Made by a program: the position numbers and the translations under genes. The notes under the pieces are model-generated. The model did not search any database, had not been told where the DNA came from, and was given only the letters and a program-made list of their open reading frames with translations. A stretch of DNA of 64,000 bases from Syngnathus acus (taxonomy: Eukaryota > Chordata > Actinopteri > Syngnathiformes > Syngnathidae). The stretch covers positions 12,558,967-12,622,966 of the forward strand of contig NC_051091.1 of assembly GCF_901709675.1 (NCBI RefSeq), written 5' to 3'. Below are positions 56,101 to 64,000 of the stretch, one piece after another; the first letter of the stretch is position 1, and each line of letters begins with the position of its first letter.

Positions 56101-59100
56101 TTTGCAGAACTTTTTTAACCCCCTCATCAGAGCTCTATTAAAAAAAATTCCCCTCATGTGTTGAACCAAGTTGGCGGTATGCATGCTTAGAGCGGCGCGT
56201 TATGATTTTAAATCCACAGATTAGATATTGTTATATTTGTAAAAAATACATTTTGGACAAAGTGAATTTGTCTATTTTCCTGCAGTATTTCTCACAACAC
56301 ACTGCACACTGGTTGGGAATCACTATGAAATGGACAGTCCCAAAAAACTATCATATGGATTAAATAGATTCTTTCCAAACTTTTAGAACTTGAGCCTGAT
56401 AAATCATTGACCTGTCAAATTGAAGTCTCCCTCAAGTTGGTGTCATCACACTTTTTCTAACTTTCTCTACAGCCTCAGATGGATGAGAAGATCCAGCTTG
56501 GCCCGCGGGCTCAAGTCACATGGGTGAAGGGAAGCAGCGGTGGAGCCAAGGCCAGCGACTCAGGTCTGATCTTTACAAATTGATTTTCAATATCTTCATC
56601 TGTCTCTTTCTCACTTTCTCTCTCTTTCATCATGTAATGATGAAAGAGGTCTAATGTCTGATGTTGCATAGAATTTGTGAAAGCTCCCATTGATCTGGTA
56701 ATTCTTTTCTCCTCCCCACTTTTAGAACTGTTGAGGAGTGGCAGCAGCCTCAACCACTACTCTGTGCTGCAGTCCACACTGTCTCAACAGGCTTCGTCGG
56801 CTGCTCCACAGAACCCAGACTTTGATTCGAGGCGGACTCTCGGAAGGTGAGTTAAAATGATCATTAGTTTCAGCTATGGTTGATTGTGCTTGTCCCACAA
56901 AAATATTTTCTGTTCATGTCCAGCAATCGTAGCAGTGTGGCACGGGAGCGCAGTGAGAAGTCACAGGTCCAAACGGCGCCACCGTTGTCGGCGTCGCCGA
57001 GGCTCGCGTCTTTCAACCGGGGTGACAGTAATAAGAATCTGCAAGACAGCCATCCCCCGGAGGAGACGCGGAGGGAGCGGGAGAACGAGGCAGCAGAGCC
57101 CCGCAGAAAAAGTGTCACTGAGGACAAACCAGAGCCAGAACCAGAGCGTAGCAAGACCAGAGAGCCTGGTAAGCAAGGTCAATCAGATCACAAAGTTTAA
57201 AAAAACACCTCAGACTCATAGTTGTTTTACGATACCTTGACAGTCAAACCGGAGCCAGAAAGGCTTGTCCTGTCTGAGGAAGACATGGAGTTTAAGTCCA
57301 AGTCCATCATTGATGAGTTCCTCCACATTAATGATTACAAGGTACTGACACTCACTGGACTTTTAATCCATCATCTTTTTTAAGTAGTCCATTGAATTGG
57401 CCATTGTGGTATCTGCAGGAGGCCGTTCAGTGTGTGGACGAGCTGGTTTCGGCCCCCCAGCTGCACATCTTCGTGCGTGTCGGAGTGGAGTCGACGCTGG
57501 AGCGCAGTCAAATCACACGGGACCACATGGGCCTGCTCTTCTTGCAGCTGGTTCAGCAGGGAGTTCTGCCAAAAGACCAGTTTTACAAAGGGTATCCCAT
57601 GCACACTGCGCAGGCACAGCCTTTGAATCAAATTCGGTACCGACCAGCCAGCGTGAATGAACACACATGCCTACACAGGTTTGCTGAAATACTGGAGCAG
57701 GCGGACGATATGGCTATCGACATTCCTCATATCTGGCTGTACCTGGCCCAGCTGCTAAGCCCCGTGCTGAAGGACGGAGGCTTCTCTATGAGAGAGCTCT
57801 TCAGGTACCCAGTGTGCCCGCTGCCTCCCTCGTGGCTTGGATGTGTAGACTCATTAGTTTGATAATGCCGTTTGTGTTCACAGTGAATTGAGCAAACCCT
57901 TGTTAGCTGTGGGAAGAGCAGGAATCCTCATATCTGAAATACTGCACATACTATGCAAACATATGGTAAGCGACACGTTGACCTGCTGTCTAAACATGCT
58001 TGATTGCGCATGTGGACGAAGACAGGCGCCGCAGATGTCAGTGGTGTCTGTTACAATGAAAATTAATCACCTTGCACTATTGTTCACCTGTATTTCCATT
58101 TTTCCTTTTTGTTAATTAATTGATGGATTTATGCACACCGGTTATCTCCTCAGAGCCATACAGCTGTGGGTTCTCTGTGGAGGGAATCTGACCTCAGATG
58201 GCCTGATTTCCTGCCAGAGGGAGAGGATGTCCAGGCCTTTATCTCACAACAGGTACCCCGAGCCGCTTCTACGGGCACCAACAAGCCGCGGTCCACAGAA
58301 TTATCTTTGATTTATCTTTTACCTCTCGCACGCAGAGGCTGGAGTTCACCCAGTTGGACGGCGCGCAACCCGAAGCAGCGCTCTCTAAAACGACCTTGTC
58401 CCCTGAGGAGCTGAGCCAGCAGCTGGATAGGCTCCTGCTGGAGGACAAGGCCAGCGACGAGCAAATTTTTGACTGGGTGGAGGTACTGAGGGGCGCTCAC
58501 TGCGTTCTCAAAGGAAGCAACTCGCAAATACATGAAATTTGTTACTGTTGAGTTTATGTACAGTGATCCCTCGCCACTTCAACAGATACAGTGCCTTGCG
58601 AAAGTCTTCGGCCCCCTTGAACCTTTCAACATTTTGCCACATTTCAGGCTTCAAACATAAAGATATAAAATTTTAATTTTTTGTCAAGAATCAACAACAA
58701 GTGGGACACAATCGTGAAGTGGAACAAAATTTATTGGATAATTTAAACTTTTTTTAACAAATAAAAAACTGAAAAGTGGGGCGTGCAATATTATTCGGCC
58801 CCCTTGTGCTAATACTTTGTAGCGCCACCTTTTGCTGCAATTACAGCTGCAAGTCGCTAGGGGTATGTCTCTATCAGTTTTGCACATCGAGAGACTGGAA
58901 TTCTTGCCCATTCTTCCTTGCAAAACAGCTCGAGCTCAGTGAGGTTGGATGGAGAGCGTTTGTGAACAGCAGTCTTCAGCTCTTTCCACAGATTCTCGAT
59001 TGGATTCAGGTCTGGACTTTGACTTGACCATTCCAACACCTGGATACGTCTATTTGTGAACCATTCCATTGTAGATTTGTCTTTATGTTTTGGATCATTG

Positions 59101-61125
59101 TCCTGTTGGAAGATAAATCTCCGTCCCAGTCTCAGGTCTTTTGCAGACTCCAACAGGTTTTCTTCCAGAATGGTCCTGTATTTGGCTCCATTCATCTTCT
59201 CATCAATTTTAGCCATCTTCCCTGTCCCTGCTGAAGAAAAGCAGGCCCAAACCATGATGCTGCCACCACCATGTTTGACAGTGGGGATGGTGTGTTCAGG
59301 GTGATGAGCTGTGTTGCTTTTACGCCAAACATATCGTTTTGCATTGTGGCCAAAACGTTCGATTTTGGTTTCATCTGACCAGAGCACCTTCTTCCACATG
59401 TTTGGTGTGTCTCCCAGGTGGCTTGTGGCAAACTTTAAACGAGACTTTTTATGGATATCTTTGAGAAATGGCTTTCTTCTTGCCACTCTTCCATAAAGGC
59501 CAGATTTGTGCAGTGCACGACTGATTGTTGTCCTATGGACAGACTCTCCCACCTCAGCTGTAGTTATCTGCAGTTCATCCAGAGTGATCATGGGCCTCTT
59601 GGCTGCATCTCTGATCAGTCTTCTCCTTGTTTGAGATGAAAGTTTGGAGGGACGGCCGGGTCTTGGTAGATTTGCAGTGGTCTGCTACTCCTTCCATTTC
59701 AATATAATTGCTTGCACAGTGCTCCTTGAGATGTTTAAAGCTTGGGAAATCTTTTTGTATCCAAATCCGGCTTTAAACGTCTCCACAACAGTATCTCGGA
59801 CCTGCCTGGTGTGTTCCTTTGTCTTCATGGTTCTCTCTGCGCTTTAAACAGAACCCTGAGACTATCAAAGAGCAGGTGCATTTATACGGAGACTTGATTA
59901 CACACACGTGCATTCTATTTATCATCATCAGTCATTTAGGACAACATTGGATCATTCAAAGATCCTCACTGAACTTCTGGAGTGAGTTTGCTGCACTGAA
60001 AGTAAAGGGGCCGAATAATATTGCACGCCCCATTTTTCAGTTTTTTATTTGTTAAAAAAGTTTAAATTATCCAAAAAATTTCGTTCCACTTCACGATTGT
60101 GTCCCACTTGTTGATTCTTGACAAAAAATAAAAATTTTATATCTTTATGTTTGAAGCCTGAAATGTGGCGAAATGTTGAAAGGTTCAAGGGGGCCGAATA
60201 CTTTCGCAAGGCACTGTACGTACATTATTTGTAGTCAATAAAACAATATATGTACCATTTCGGTCATTTCCCACAACACACCTATTCATCTCTCACAGCA
60301 CACGAATGCGCTGTGGCACAATGTTTGTGAATGTCTTATTTACATTAATGAAGTAGTTTTGTGTTTTAAGTATTCTTGCTTTACGTATCTGCCACTTAGG
60401 CAAACCTGGACGAAACGCAGATGAGCTCGTCACCCTTCCTGAGGGCACTGATGACGGCCGTGTGCAAGGCAGCGGTGAAAGGTAAGCCATGTCCATTTTG
60501 TCTTTGCCAGTCATAATGAGGAGGGGGGGACTCACTCACTCACTCACTCACTCAACTGCTTCCTTTCTCCTTCCTCCTTGCTTCGTCGGCAGACATTGGC
60601 ACCAACTGTCAAGTAGACAAAGCCATCATCCAGAGGAGGTTGCCCGTATTACTCAAGTACCTTAACTCAGACACTGAGCGACAGCTGCAAGCACTTTATG
60701 CACTTCAGACGCTGATAGTCTCCCTCGATCAGCCTCCCAGTAAGTACTCCTTCATTACTTGAGATGCTGCAAGTGTCCGCCGAGCAGGTTCTCTGAACCA
60801 GTAAATATGTTGCATTTGGAGGATGTAAGCACTGCCGGTTAATGATTGGATCCTTATTAACCAATCACCATTCAAGTACTGAAGCTTTCTAGCAGTATTT
60901 CACAGTTTAAAGAAGCACAAGCTCATTGTGACCAATCTGCCAGACCTACTGCGGATGTTCTTCGATTGCCTCTACGATGAGGACGTCATCTCGGAGGAGG
61001 CGTTCAACAAGTGGGAGACCAGCAAAGACCCCGCAGAGCAGGAGGGCAAAGGCGTGGCCCTCAAGTCGGTGACGGCCTTCTTCACGTGGCTGCAGGAGGC
61101 CGAGGAAGAGTCGGAGGACAATTGA
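33371..61125 (+). CDS. eif4g3: Eukaryotic translation initiation factor 4 gamma 3 (eIF4GII)
   Basis: Thirty-two exons join in frame to about 1705 codons and stop at TGA 61123-61125. eIF4GII is the cytoplasmic scaffold that links cap-bound eIF4E, PABP, eIF4A and eIF3 to bring the 40S subunit to mRNA. Domains in order: PABP-binding N-terminal region, low-complexity acidic stretch, eIF4E-binding YDRSYLL, MIF4G/HEAT-1, MA3, and the C-terminal W2 domain. It is assigned to the type 3 paralog rather than eif4g1 by the segments [13 protein letters not shown] and [20 protein letters not shown] and the C-terminus AEEESEDN, and by the ece1 neighbour. Exons are listed in the four following entries. Introns carry many transposons but no exon is disrupted. 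Confidence 0.93.
34125..34319 (+). promoter_or_regulatory. eif4g3: Possible internal promoter / alternative first exon in eif4g3
   Basis: GAGTATAAATGACGG (TATA-like, about 34134) is followed by a GC-rich stretch and a donor-like AGAGTG/GTGAGAAC with last exon base 34319. It could start a shorter eif4g3 transcript that splices to the exon at 36149; mammals use several eIF4G promoters. No direct evidence of transcription. Confidence 0.25.
34559..35918. mobile_element. TA-flanked MITE expanded by an internal tandem array
   Basis: Ends are CCGTATTTTCCGCCCT and AGGGCGGAAAATACGG, with TA on each side and subterminal repeats of TATAAGGCGCACC. The core contains a 251-bp tandem repeat. A relative lies at 39870-40725. 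No transposase. Confidence 0.8.
34751..35660. repeat. 251-bp tandem repeat, about 3.6 units
   Basis: Units start TAAACAATCGCGTTTCTC at 34751, 35002, 35253 and 35504, exactly 251 bp apart and nearly identical; the last is partial. The element at 39870 has about two diverged units. Confidence 0.95.
37062..37241. repeat. Direct repeat pair of about 63 bp
   Basis: 37062-37124 and 37179-37241 share GAGAGCTCCATAGAATAGGA and the following GGGCGTGCGTAAAAGCCAT, with few mismatches. Confidence 0.85.
37535..39161 (+). mobile_element. Tc1-like transposon, full length, intact transposase
   Basis: 1627 bp between TA dinucleotides, inverted repeats of about 210 bp. CAGTGCCTTGCGAAAGTATT occurs at the outer ends and CGGCCCC motifs recur at outer and inner ends (IR/DR-like layout). 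It contains one uninterrupted transposase gene. Two further copies are at 50155 and 58589. Confidence 0.93.
37926..38945 (+). CDS. Tc1-like transposase (DD34E), intact
   Basis: 339 residues, the normal Tc1 length. An N-terminal paired-type double helix-turn-helix (about 1-110; [18 protein letters not shown] in the first half, GRPSKLS linker as the GRPR-like hook) binds the inverted repeats. The DDE domain has D152 ([11 protein letters not shown]), D243 (QQDNDPKH) and E278 ([13 protein letters not shown]); spacing between the last two is 34 residues. [12 protein letters not shown], the Gly-rich box, is present. No stop or frameshift; start at the ATG following AGAGAACC. Potentially functional. 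Confidence 0.93.
   Translation: MKTKEHTRQVRDTVVEKFKAGFGYKKISQALNISRSTVQAIILKWKEYQTTANLPRPGRPSKLSSQTRRRLIRDAAKRPMITLDELQITTAEVGESVHRTTISRALHKSGLYGRVARRKPFLKDIHKKSRLKFATSHLGDTPNMWKKVLWSDETKIELFGHNAKRYVWRKSNTAHHPEHTIPTVKHGGGSIMVWACFSSAGTGKMAKIDGKMDGAKYRTILEENLLESAKDLRLGRRFISQQDNDPKHKAKSTMEWFTNRRIQVLEWPSQSPDLNPIENLWKELKTAVHKRSPSNLTELELFCMEEWARIPVSRRAKLIETYPKRLAAVIAAKGGAPKY
39870..40725. mobile_element. TA-flanked MITE, relative of 34559-35918
   Basis: CCGTATTTTCCGCACTATTA at the left and AATACGG at the right end, both next to TA. The interior is the inverse of the 34.6-kb element, with about two copies of the 251-bp unit and more divergence. It lies in an eif4g3 intron just 41 bp after the exon ending at 39828. 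Confidence 0.75.
41394..41561. mobile_element. Short TA-flanked MITE (TATAAGTCGC family)
   Basis: 168 bp; CCGTAATTTTCGGACTATAA and its exact complement at the other end, TA on both sides. Minimal version of the family at 36399-39240. Confidence 0.85.
42020..42536. mobile_element. hAT-like element, 8-bp TSD, ATCGAT-rich
   Basis: Begins TAGGGGTGTAACGATC and ends TTTACACCCCTA; flanked by the perfect 8-bp duplication GTGATAAG (42012-42019, 42537-42544). Subterminal regions are full of ATCGATAT palindromes. A short plus-strand frame near 42251 ([19 protein letters not shown]) resembles the region before the BED finger of hAT transposases. Confidence 0.85.
43506..43655. mobile_element. hAT-like MITE, imperfect TSD
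   Basis: Starts CAGGGGTAGCGAACTTC and ends GGTTCCCCACCCCTTTT; flanks GTAGAGAA and GTAGAGGA agree at 7 of 8 positions. Confidence 0.5.
50085..50153. repeat. (TA)n microsatellite
   Basis: Nearly uninterrupted TA repeat directly left of Tc1 copy 2; a related TA/TG tract lies at 51393-51438 on its right and another at 52250-52273. Confidence 0.9.
50155..51392 (+). mobile_element. Tc1-like copy 2, internally deleted, right end truncated
   Basis: Same family as 37535-39161. The left inverted repeat is complete, about 370 bp of the transposase is missing after 51171, and the right repeat stops at GGGGGCCGA, running into a TA tract; the last 25 or so bases are lost. Confidence 0.9.
50546..51247 (+). 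pseudogene. Tc1-like transposase, C-terminal deletion
   Basis: Residues 1 to about 209 match the intact copy, including D152, then the frame jumps across the deletion into the 3' flank. The second Asp and the Glu of DD34E are absent. It could still yield a DNA-binding fragment. Confidence 0.85.
53471..53635 (-). repeat. SINE-like repeat abutting an eif4g3 exon
   Basis: Reverse orientation of the 1-340 family (TTTTCTATAGCGCTTATTTT, then GGTGAGCTGGAGCC), ending near CATGCATA, about 5 bp before the acceptor of the exon at 53640. Confidence 0.7.
53640..56846 (+). other. eif4g3: eif4g3 MIF4G (HEAT-1) exons
   Basis: Exons 53640-53759, 53961-54116, 54194-54391, 54557-54703, 54893-55129, 55257-55361, 55457-55595, 55960-56072, 56473-56563, 56726-56846. 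They include [13 protein letters not shown], the MIF4G repeats from [14 protein letters not shown] to [19 protein letters not shown] and [15 protein letters not shown], then the post-MIF4G linker. This domain binds eIF4A and RNA. It is nearly invariant relative to mammalian eIF4G3. Confidence 0.93.
58589..60216 (-). mobile_element. Tc1-like copy 3, full length, inactivated
   Basis: 1628 bp, both inverted repeats complete, TA on each side, same family as 37535-39161 but opposite orientation. It sits in the eif4g3 intron between 58482 and 60400, next to a 27-bp fragment of the CAGTGATCCCTCG MITE. Confidence 0.93.
58809..59828 (-). pseudogene. Tc1-like transposase with two premature stops
   Basis: 340 codons including the natural stop, colinear with the intact copy. 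Codon 48 (59685-59687) is TAG in place of Tyr, and codon 324 (58857-58859) is TAG in place of Lys. All three DDE residues remain. Few other changes, so inactivation is recent. Confidence 0.92.
60532..60554. repeat. (CTCA)n microsatellite
   Basis: Five to six tandem CTCA units in an eif4g3 intron. Confidence 0.9.
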
Positions 61126-62270
61126 GGAGACGTGCATGGCCCCGCTCGACAAAATGTTGAACGTGACCCGTTCATGTTCGCTGGAATTCCTTTTTCTGCG
61201 GTACGGTTTGGAAACATGCCGCCTTTTTCAGTTTGAATTCCAATGACGGAAGCACTAAATACATGTATTATACATAGAAAATATTTTTGTTTTAAATTTT
61301 AACTTACTTTTTTTGTTACTTTTTAATAAGAGACTTAAAAAAAGAAGCAGCAGCATAGATTCTGGACTCGTTAATTTATTATTTTTTTAAGGGCTGCAAA
61401 TATGGAAGCAAGAACCTGAAGCAGCAGAAATAATAATATTAAATAAGAATGATAACAAAATATTAATTTTGACAAAGGAATAGAACAGCCTCCCTGGATT
61501 CTACACTGTTTGGAATGAAACAGGGTAGCACAAAATCATTTGGGGGTTGAAAAGAAGCCAAGCTTGCGGTTAAAATAATCCCCCCCAAAATCTCCCTCGG
61601 CCTCTGCTTGTACTGTTCACGTCGGCGCGACGGAAAATGGACAACCGCAGATGAACAAAGTGGACACGGAACCATAAATTGCCAGGAAGGACGATGGAGG
61701 AACTAAGGGGAAGCGAAGCGCTCATGACAAAAATGCTTGTAATACTTCAGCCCCACCCAGCTCAATGAAAGCTTGTAAATACATTAAAGATGGAGAGAAA
61801 AAAAGTGTTTCGAAACTTGCAGATGATTCTGTATGTGTCTGTCTTCTCAAACATCCTCCTCCTATTTGATGCTGAGACACCCTCAAAACTCAAATATCCA
61901 TGTCATCCATTGAACTGCTATGATTATGCTCTTAAGGAATATTTTTCCGACGACTTAATCGCCTATGACTTCCCTTAAAACATACCGCTTTGAGTGTCCT
62001 CAGTGAAGTGCTGCATACTTGCAGCAGTTTGGTGTATGAAAGAAACAAACACCAGGAGGGTTAATGTTATCACAAATTTGATCATGATGTGATAATTGAC
62101 TTTTAATGTCGGCTTGATGCATTCACCTGCTTTGTGAGCATGGAAATGTGTTATTCTGCAGTATTTTCAATTGTCTTGATTTTTTTTCTTTTAAGTGCTT
62201 GCGCAAAAGTGTGTCAATGCAGGTTTGAAGAAGCCCCTTCAATTCATTGGCTGGGATGATTAACCCGTTT
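61126..62270 (+). other. eif4g3: eif4g3 3' UTR and downstream DNA
   Basis: A/T-rich. An ATTAAA at 61783-61788 is the best poly(A) signal candidate and would give a UTR of roughly 0.68 kb. No further coding sequence recognised. Confidence 0.4.
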
Positions 62271-62278
62271 GTTTATGG

Positions 62279-62479
62279 CAGGGGTCTCAAACTCCACCCC
62301 TCGGGGGCCGCATTCCTACATGTTTTCCAAGTTTCCCTCGTTAAACACATCTGATTCAAATGATCAGTTCATCCTCACGTTCTGCAGGAGCCTGATAATT
62401 GAATCAGGTGTGTTTAACGAGGGAAACTTGGAAAACATGTAGGAATGCAACCCCTGAGGACTGGAGTTTGAGACCCCTG
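62279..62479. mobile_element. hAT-like MITE with long inverted repeats and 8-bp TSD
   Basis: 201 bp, starts CAGGGGTCTCAAACTCCA and ends TGGAGTTTGAGACCCCTG; the inverted repeats run about 90 bp and include TTTTCCAAGTTTCCCTCGTT. Flanked by the perfect duplication GTTTATGG (62271-62278, 62480-62487). Confidence 0.92.
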
Positions 62480-62487
62480 GTTTATGG

Positions 62488-63340
62488 TGTTCTAAAGTCA
62501 CATCTTTACTGTCCCTTTTCTTCAACTCTAGTTCTCTTTTGCCCGCCAAGAAGTCACATTATCATAGTTTGATCATTTCGATTTTGTTTTCCCCCTTAAC
62601 TTTTTTTAATGTTCATATATATTTATATTTGTTTTTTTCTTTTAGAAAATATAATGTAATGTAAATTAGATATTTGGGCGATTGCTTTATTGTAAAGAAA
62701 ATTTACTAAATTTAAAATCTTAATTTGATTTGATATTAGTCAATTTTAGACCAAATGAATACATTATAAGAATAATTTATTCAACACGTTCATTTTTGCT
62801 TAATTTTTTATCTATGAGTGATCTGGCAAGTCCGTCCATTTTTTTAAATCAAATGAATTCCCAAAACATTCAACCCCTGATGCAAATAATGGTGCATTTT
62901 ATTTTCCATGTCATTTGGAGGATTAAAAGAACTGTATAAAATCAATACAAAATACAGAATAAAACAAGTGCAACTGCAAAGTACCACAATTACAAACATG
63001 AACGACATAATCGTATACTTTTGCGGTCCCCTAAACAACTTTACGCTTTTGAACCACAACTCCCATGAACCATAGGCGCAGTGCCTCTCGATTCACGGTC
63101 ATGTTTGTAGTCCTGTAGCCGGCAAGCCTCATCATTGATTTGCCACGGTAAATACGAGTTTCATTTAATTACGGGGTGTCTTAAAAAGAGTCTTATTTTA
63201 ATACACACGGGGATAAATCTAAACCATAATATTGAATTAAAGCCTATTTTGTTCCCATAAATTTCAATTGACCCTGACGTTAACTTGAAATTTGTGGATA
63301 AATTCGATTAGGTAGTTCTAATAAAACAAAGAACGAGGTG
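62488..63340. other. Intergenic DNA
   Basis: AT-rich, no recognised genes or transposon ends. Confidence 0.5.
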
Positions 63341-63360
63341 AAGGAAATGGTGGGAGAGTC

Positions 63361-63513
63361 GACTTGCCGGCGGTCCGCCATGACAGTCGAGACGCCTTGA
63401 CGTCACACAGCACTCTAGTGGGGCGGGGCCCGTAAACAGAGGAATCGAAATAAAGGCTCGGACACTCATTTTTAACTCGCGAATATCTCCAGTTTTTCCC
63501 CATAAAGTCAAAG
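63361..63513 (+). promoter_or_regulatory. GC-rich promoter and first exon of a downstream gene
   Basis: A CRE-type TGACGTCA (63398-63405) and Sp1-type GGGGCGGGGCC (from 63420) precede a leader ending at a donor AAAG/GTAGGG (last exon base 63513). Orientation suits a plus-strand gene beyond the window. By human synteny (EIF4G3 next to HP1BP3, same strand) hp1bp3 is expected, but no coding sequence is visible. Confidence 0.4.
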
Positions 63514-64000
63514 GTAGGGTTTGCGTTGCAGTTTCAGAGGAGCTCGGAATGCCGTACGTGGGAATTGTTGCAGGCCTGGGCGAGTTCTTGCAATGCTCCC
63601 GCGACGCCATCACCACCACCGCTCTATATGTGTGTCGGAACTGTGTGTGCGTGTAACATTAACCAGAGGACAAAATGGCGAAATTGGCGATTTTTCTTCT
63701 GCCGACATTGGTCAGGAGTTCTAAGAGAGCAACCGGTTCGAAATGCTTTGTCGACCCCCGGGGGAGTTCGTGTATTTGACAGTTTTAGTCTCTTAAACGG
63801 CGTGGGGCCTCCGCGAATTGAAGTAAAATTTGCCTGTTTGAATCCTTTCATAGTGATGGGCCCTGAACTACACCCCCCGGCCCCCCAATTCATTTTTTCT
63901 CGACATCCAATAGTGTGAATTTGGTGTTATTCATTTTATTATTTTGATTTTCGGTTTTGTTGGTTTTCGATTCATTTAAACTTTGCTGCCACCGTATGCA

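Larger units (their letters stand above)
56924..61125 (+). other. eif4g3: eif4g3 MA3 and W2 exons
   Basis: Exons 56924-57168, 57244-57341, 57419-57591, 57679-57804, 57884-57965, 58154-58252, 58336-58482, 60400-60481, 60593-60739, 60944-61125. MA3 starts at [20 protein letters not shown] and includes [17 protein letters not shown] and [16 protein letters not shown]; the W2 domain (binds MNK kinases in vertebrate eIF4G) runs from DEQIFDWVE to the stop. A Tc1-like element (58589-60216) occupies the intron between 58482 and 60400. Confidence 0.93.

Noticed and set aside
59056-59639. Plus-strand ORFs within the third Tc1 copy
   Set aside because: Antisense shadows of the transposase on the minus strand; the same peptides appear opposite the intact copy.
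8984-61125. Identity as the ECE2 / EIF4G1 paralogous block
   Set aside because: The N-terminus [14 protein letters not shown], the eIF4G3-type segments and C-terminus SEDN, and the alpl neighbour all indicate the ECE1 / EIF4G3 block.
61790-61978. 62-codon ORF after eif4g3
   Set aside because: Lies past the probable poly(A) signal, with no homology recognised and no promoter.

Overview
This is nuclear DNA of a ray-finned fish, most likely a percomorph teleost. Vertebrate-type split genes with short GT-AG introns sit in AT-rich intergenic DNA full of teleost repeats: Tc1-like transposons, hAT and TA-flanked MITEs, and tRNA-derived SINEs. Nothing prokaryotic is present. Gene models were built by hand from splice sites, phase and recognised vertebrate proteins; identities are recognition, not database searches.

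Layout. (1) 1-2 kb: 5' end of alpl (tissue-nonspecific alkaline phosphatase) on the minus strand, exons 2 and 3, the rest running off the left edge; a TATA-type promoter and noncoding exon near 4.5 kb may belong to it. (2) 2-9 kb: intergenic, with a candidate 45-residue membrane micropeptide and CTCF-type motifs. (3) 9.0-15.1 kb: complete 18-exon ece1 (endothelin-converting enzyme 1, M13 zinc metallopeptidase), plus strand. (4) 17.1-23.7 kb: a second complete 18-exon ece1 copy on the minus strand, tail-to-tail with the first, much diverged in protein and with a damaged 3' splice site. (5) about 26 to 61.1 kb: eif4g3 (eIF4GII translation scaffold), plus strand, at least 32 coding exons, its introns loaded with nested transposons. 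(6) 61-64 kb: eif4g3 3' region and a GC-rich promoter for a further plus-strand gene (hp1bp3 would be expected from synteny).

The order and orientation alpl / ece1 / eif4g3 match human 1p36.12, so the locus is ancestral bony-vertebrate synteny; the inverted ece1 copy is the lineage-specific novelty. One short intron is nearly identical between the two copies while the flanking exons differ by 8-25 percent, mostly by amino-acid-changing substitutions. The second copy keeps its zinc ligands but has lost the substrate-binding Asn, the conserved Asp pair after the zinc helix, the alternative 1d start and one splice acceptor. It is either an enzyme under new selection or a fast-decaying duplicate, and is the most interesting object in the window.

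Mobile DNA: three copies of one Tc1-like family (one intact transposase, one internally deleted, one with two stops); a three-deep nest at 49-52 kb; five hAT-type insertions, four with exact 8-bp target duplications; several TA-flanked MITEs, one carrying a 251-bp tandem array. No structural RNA genes, CRISPR arrays or viral genes were recognised.
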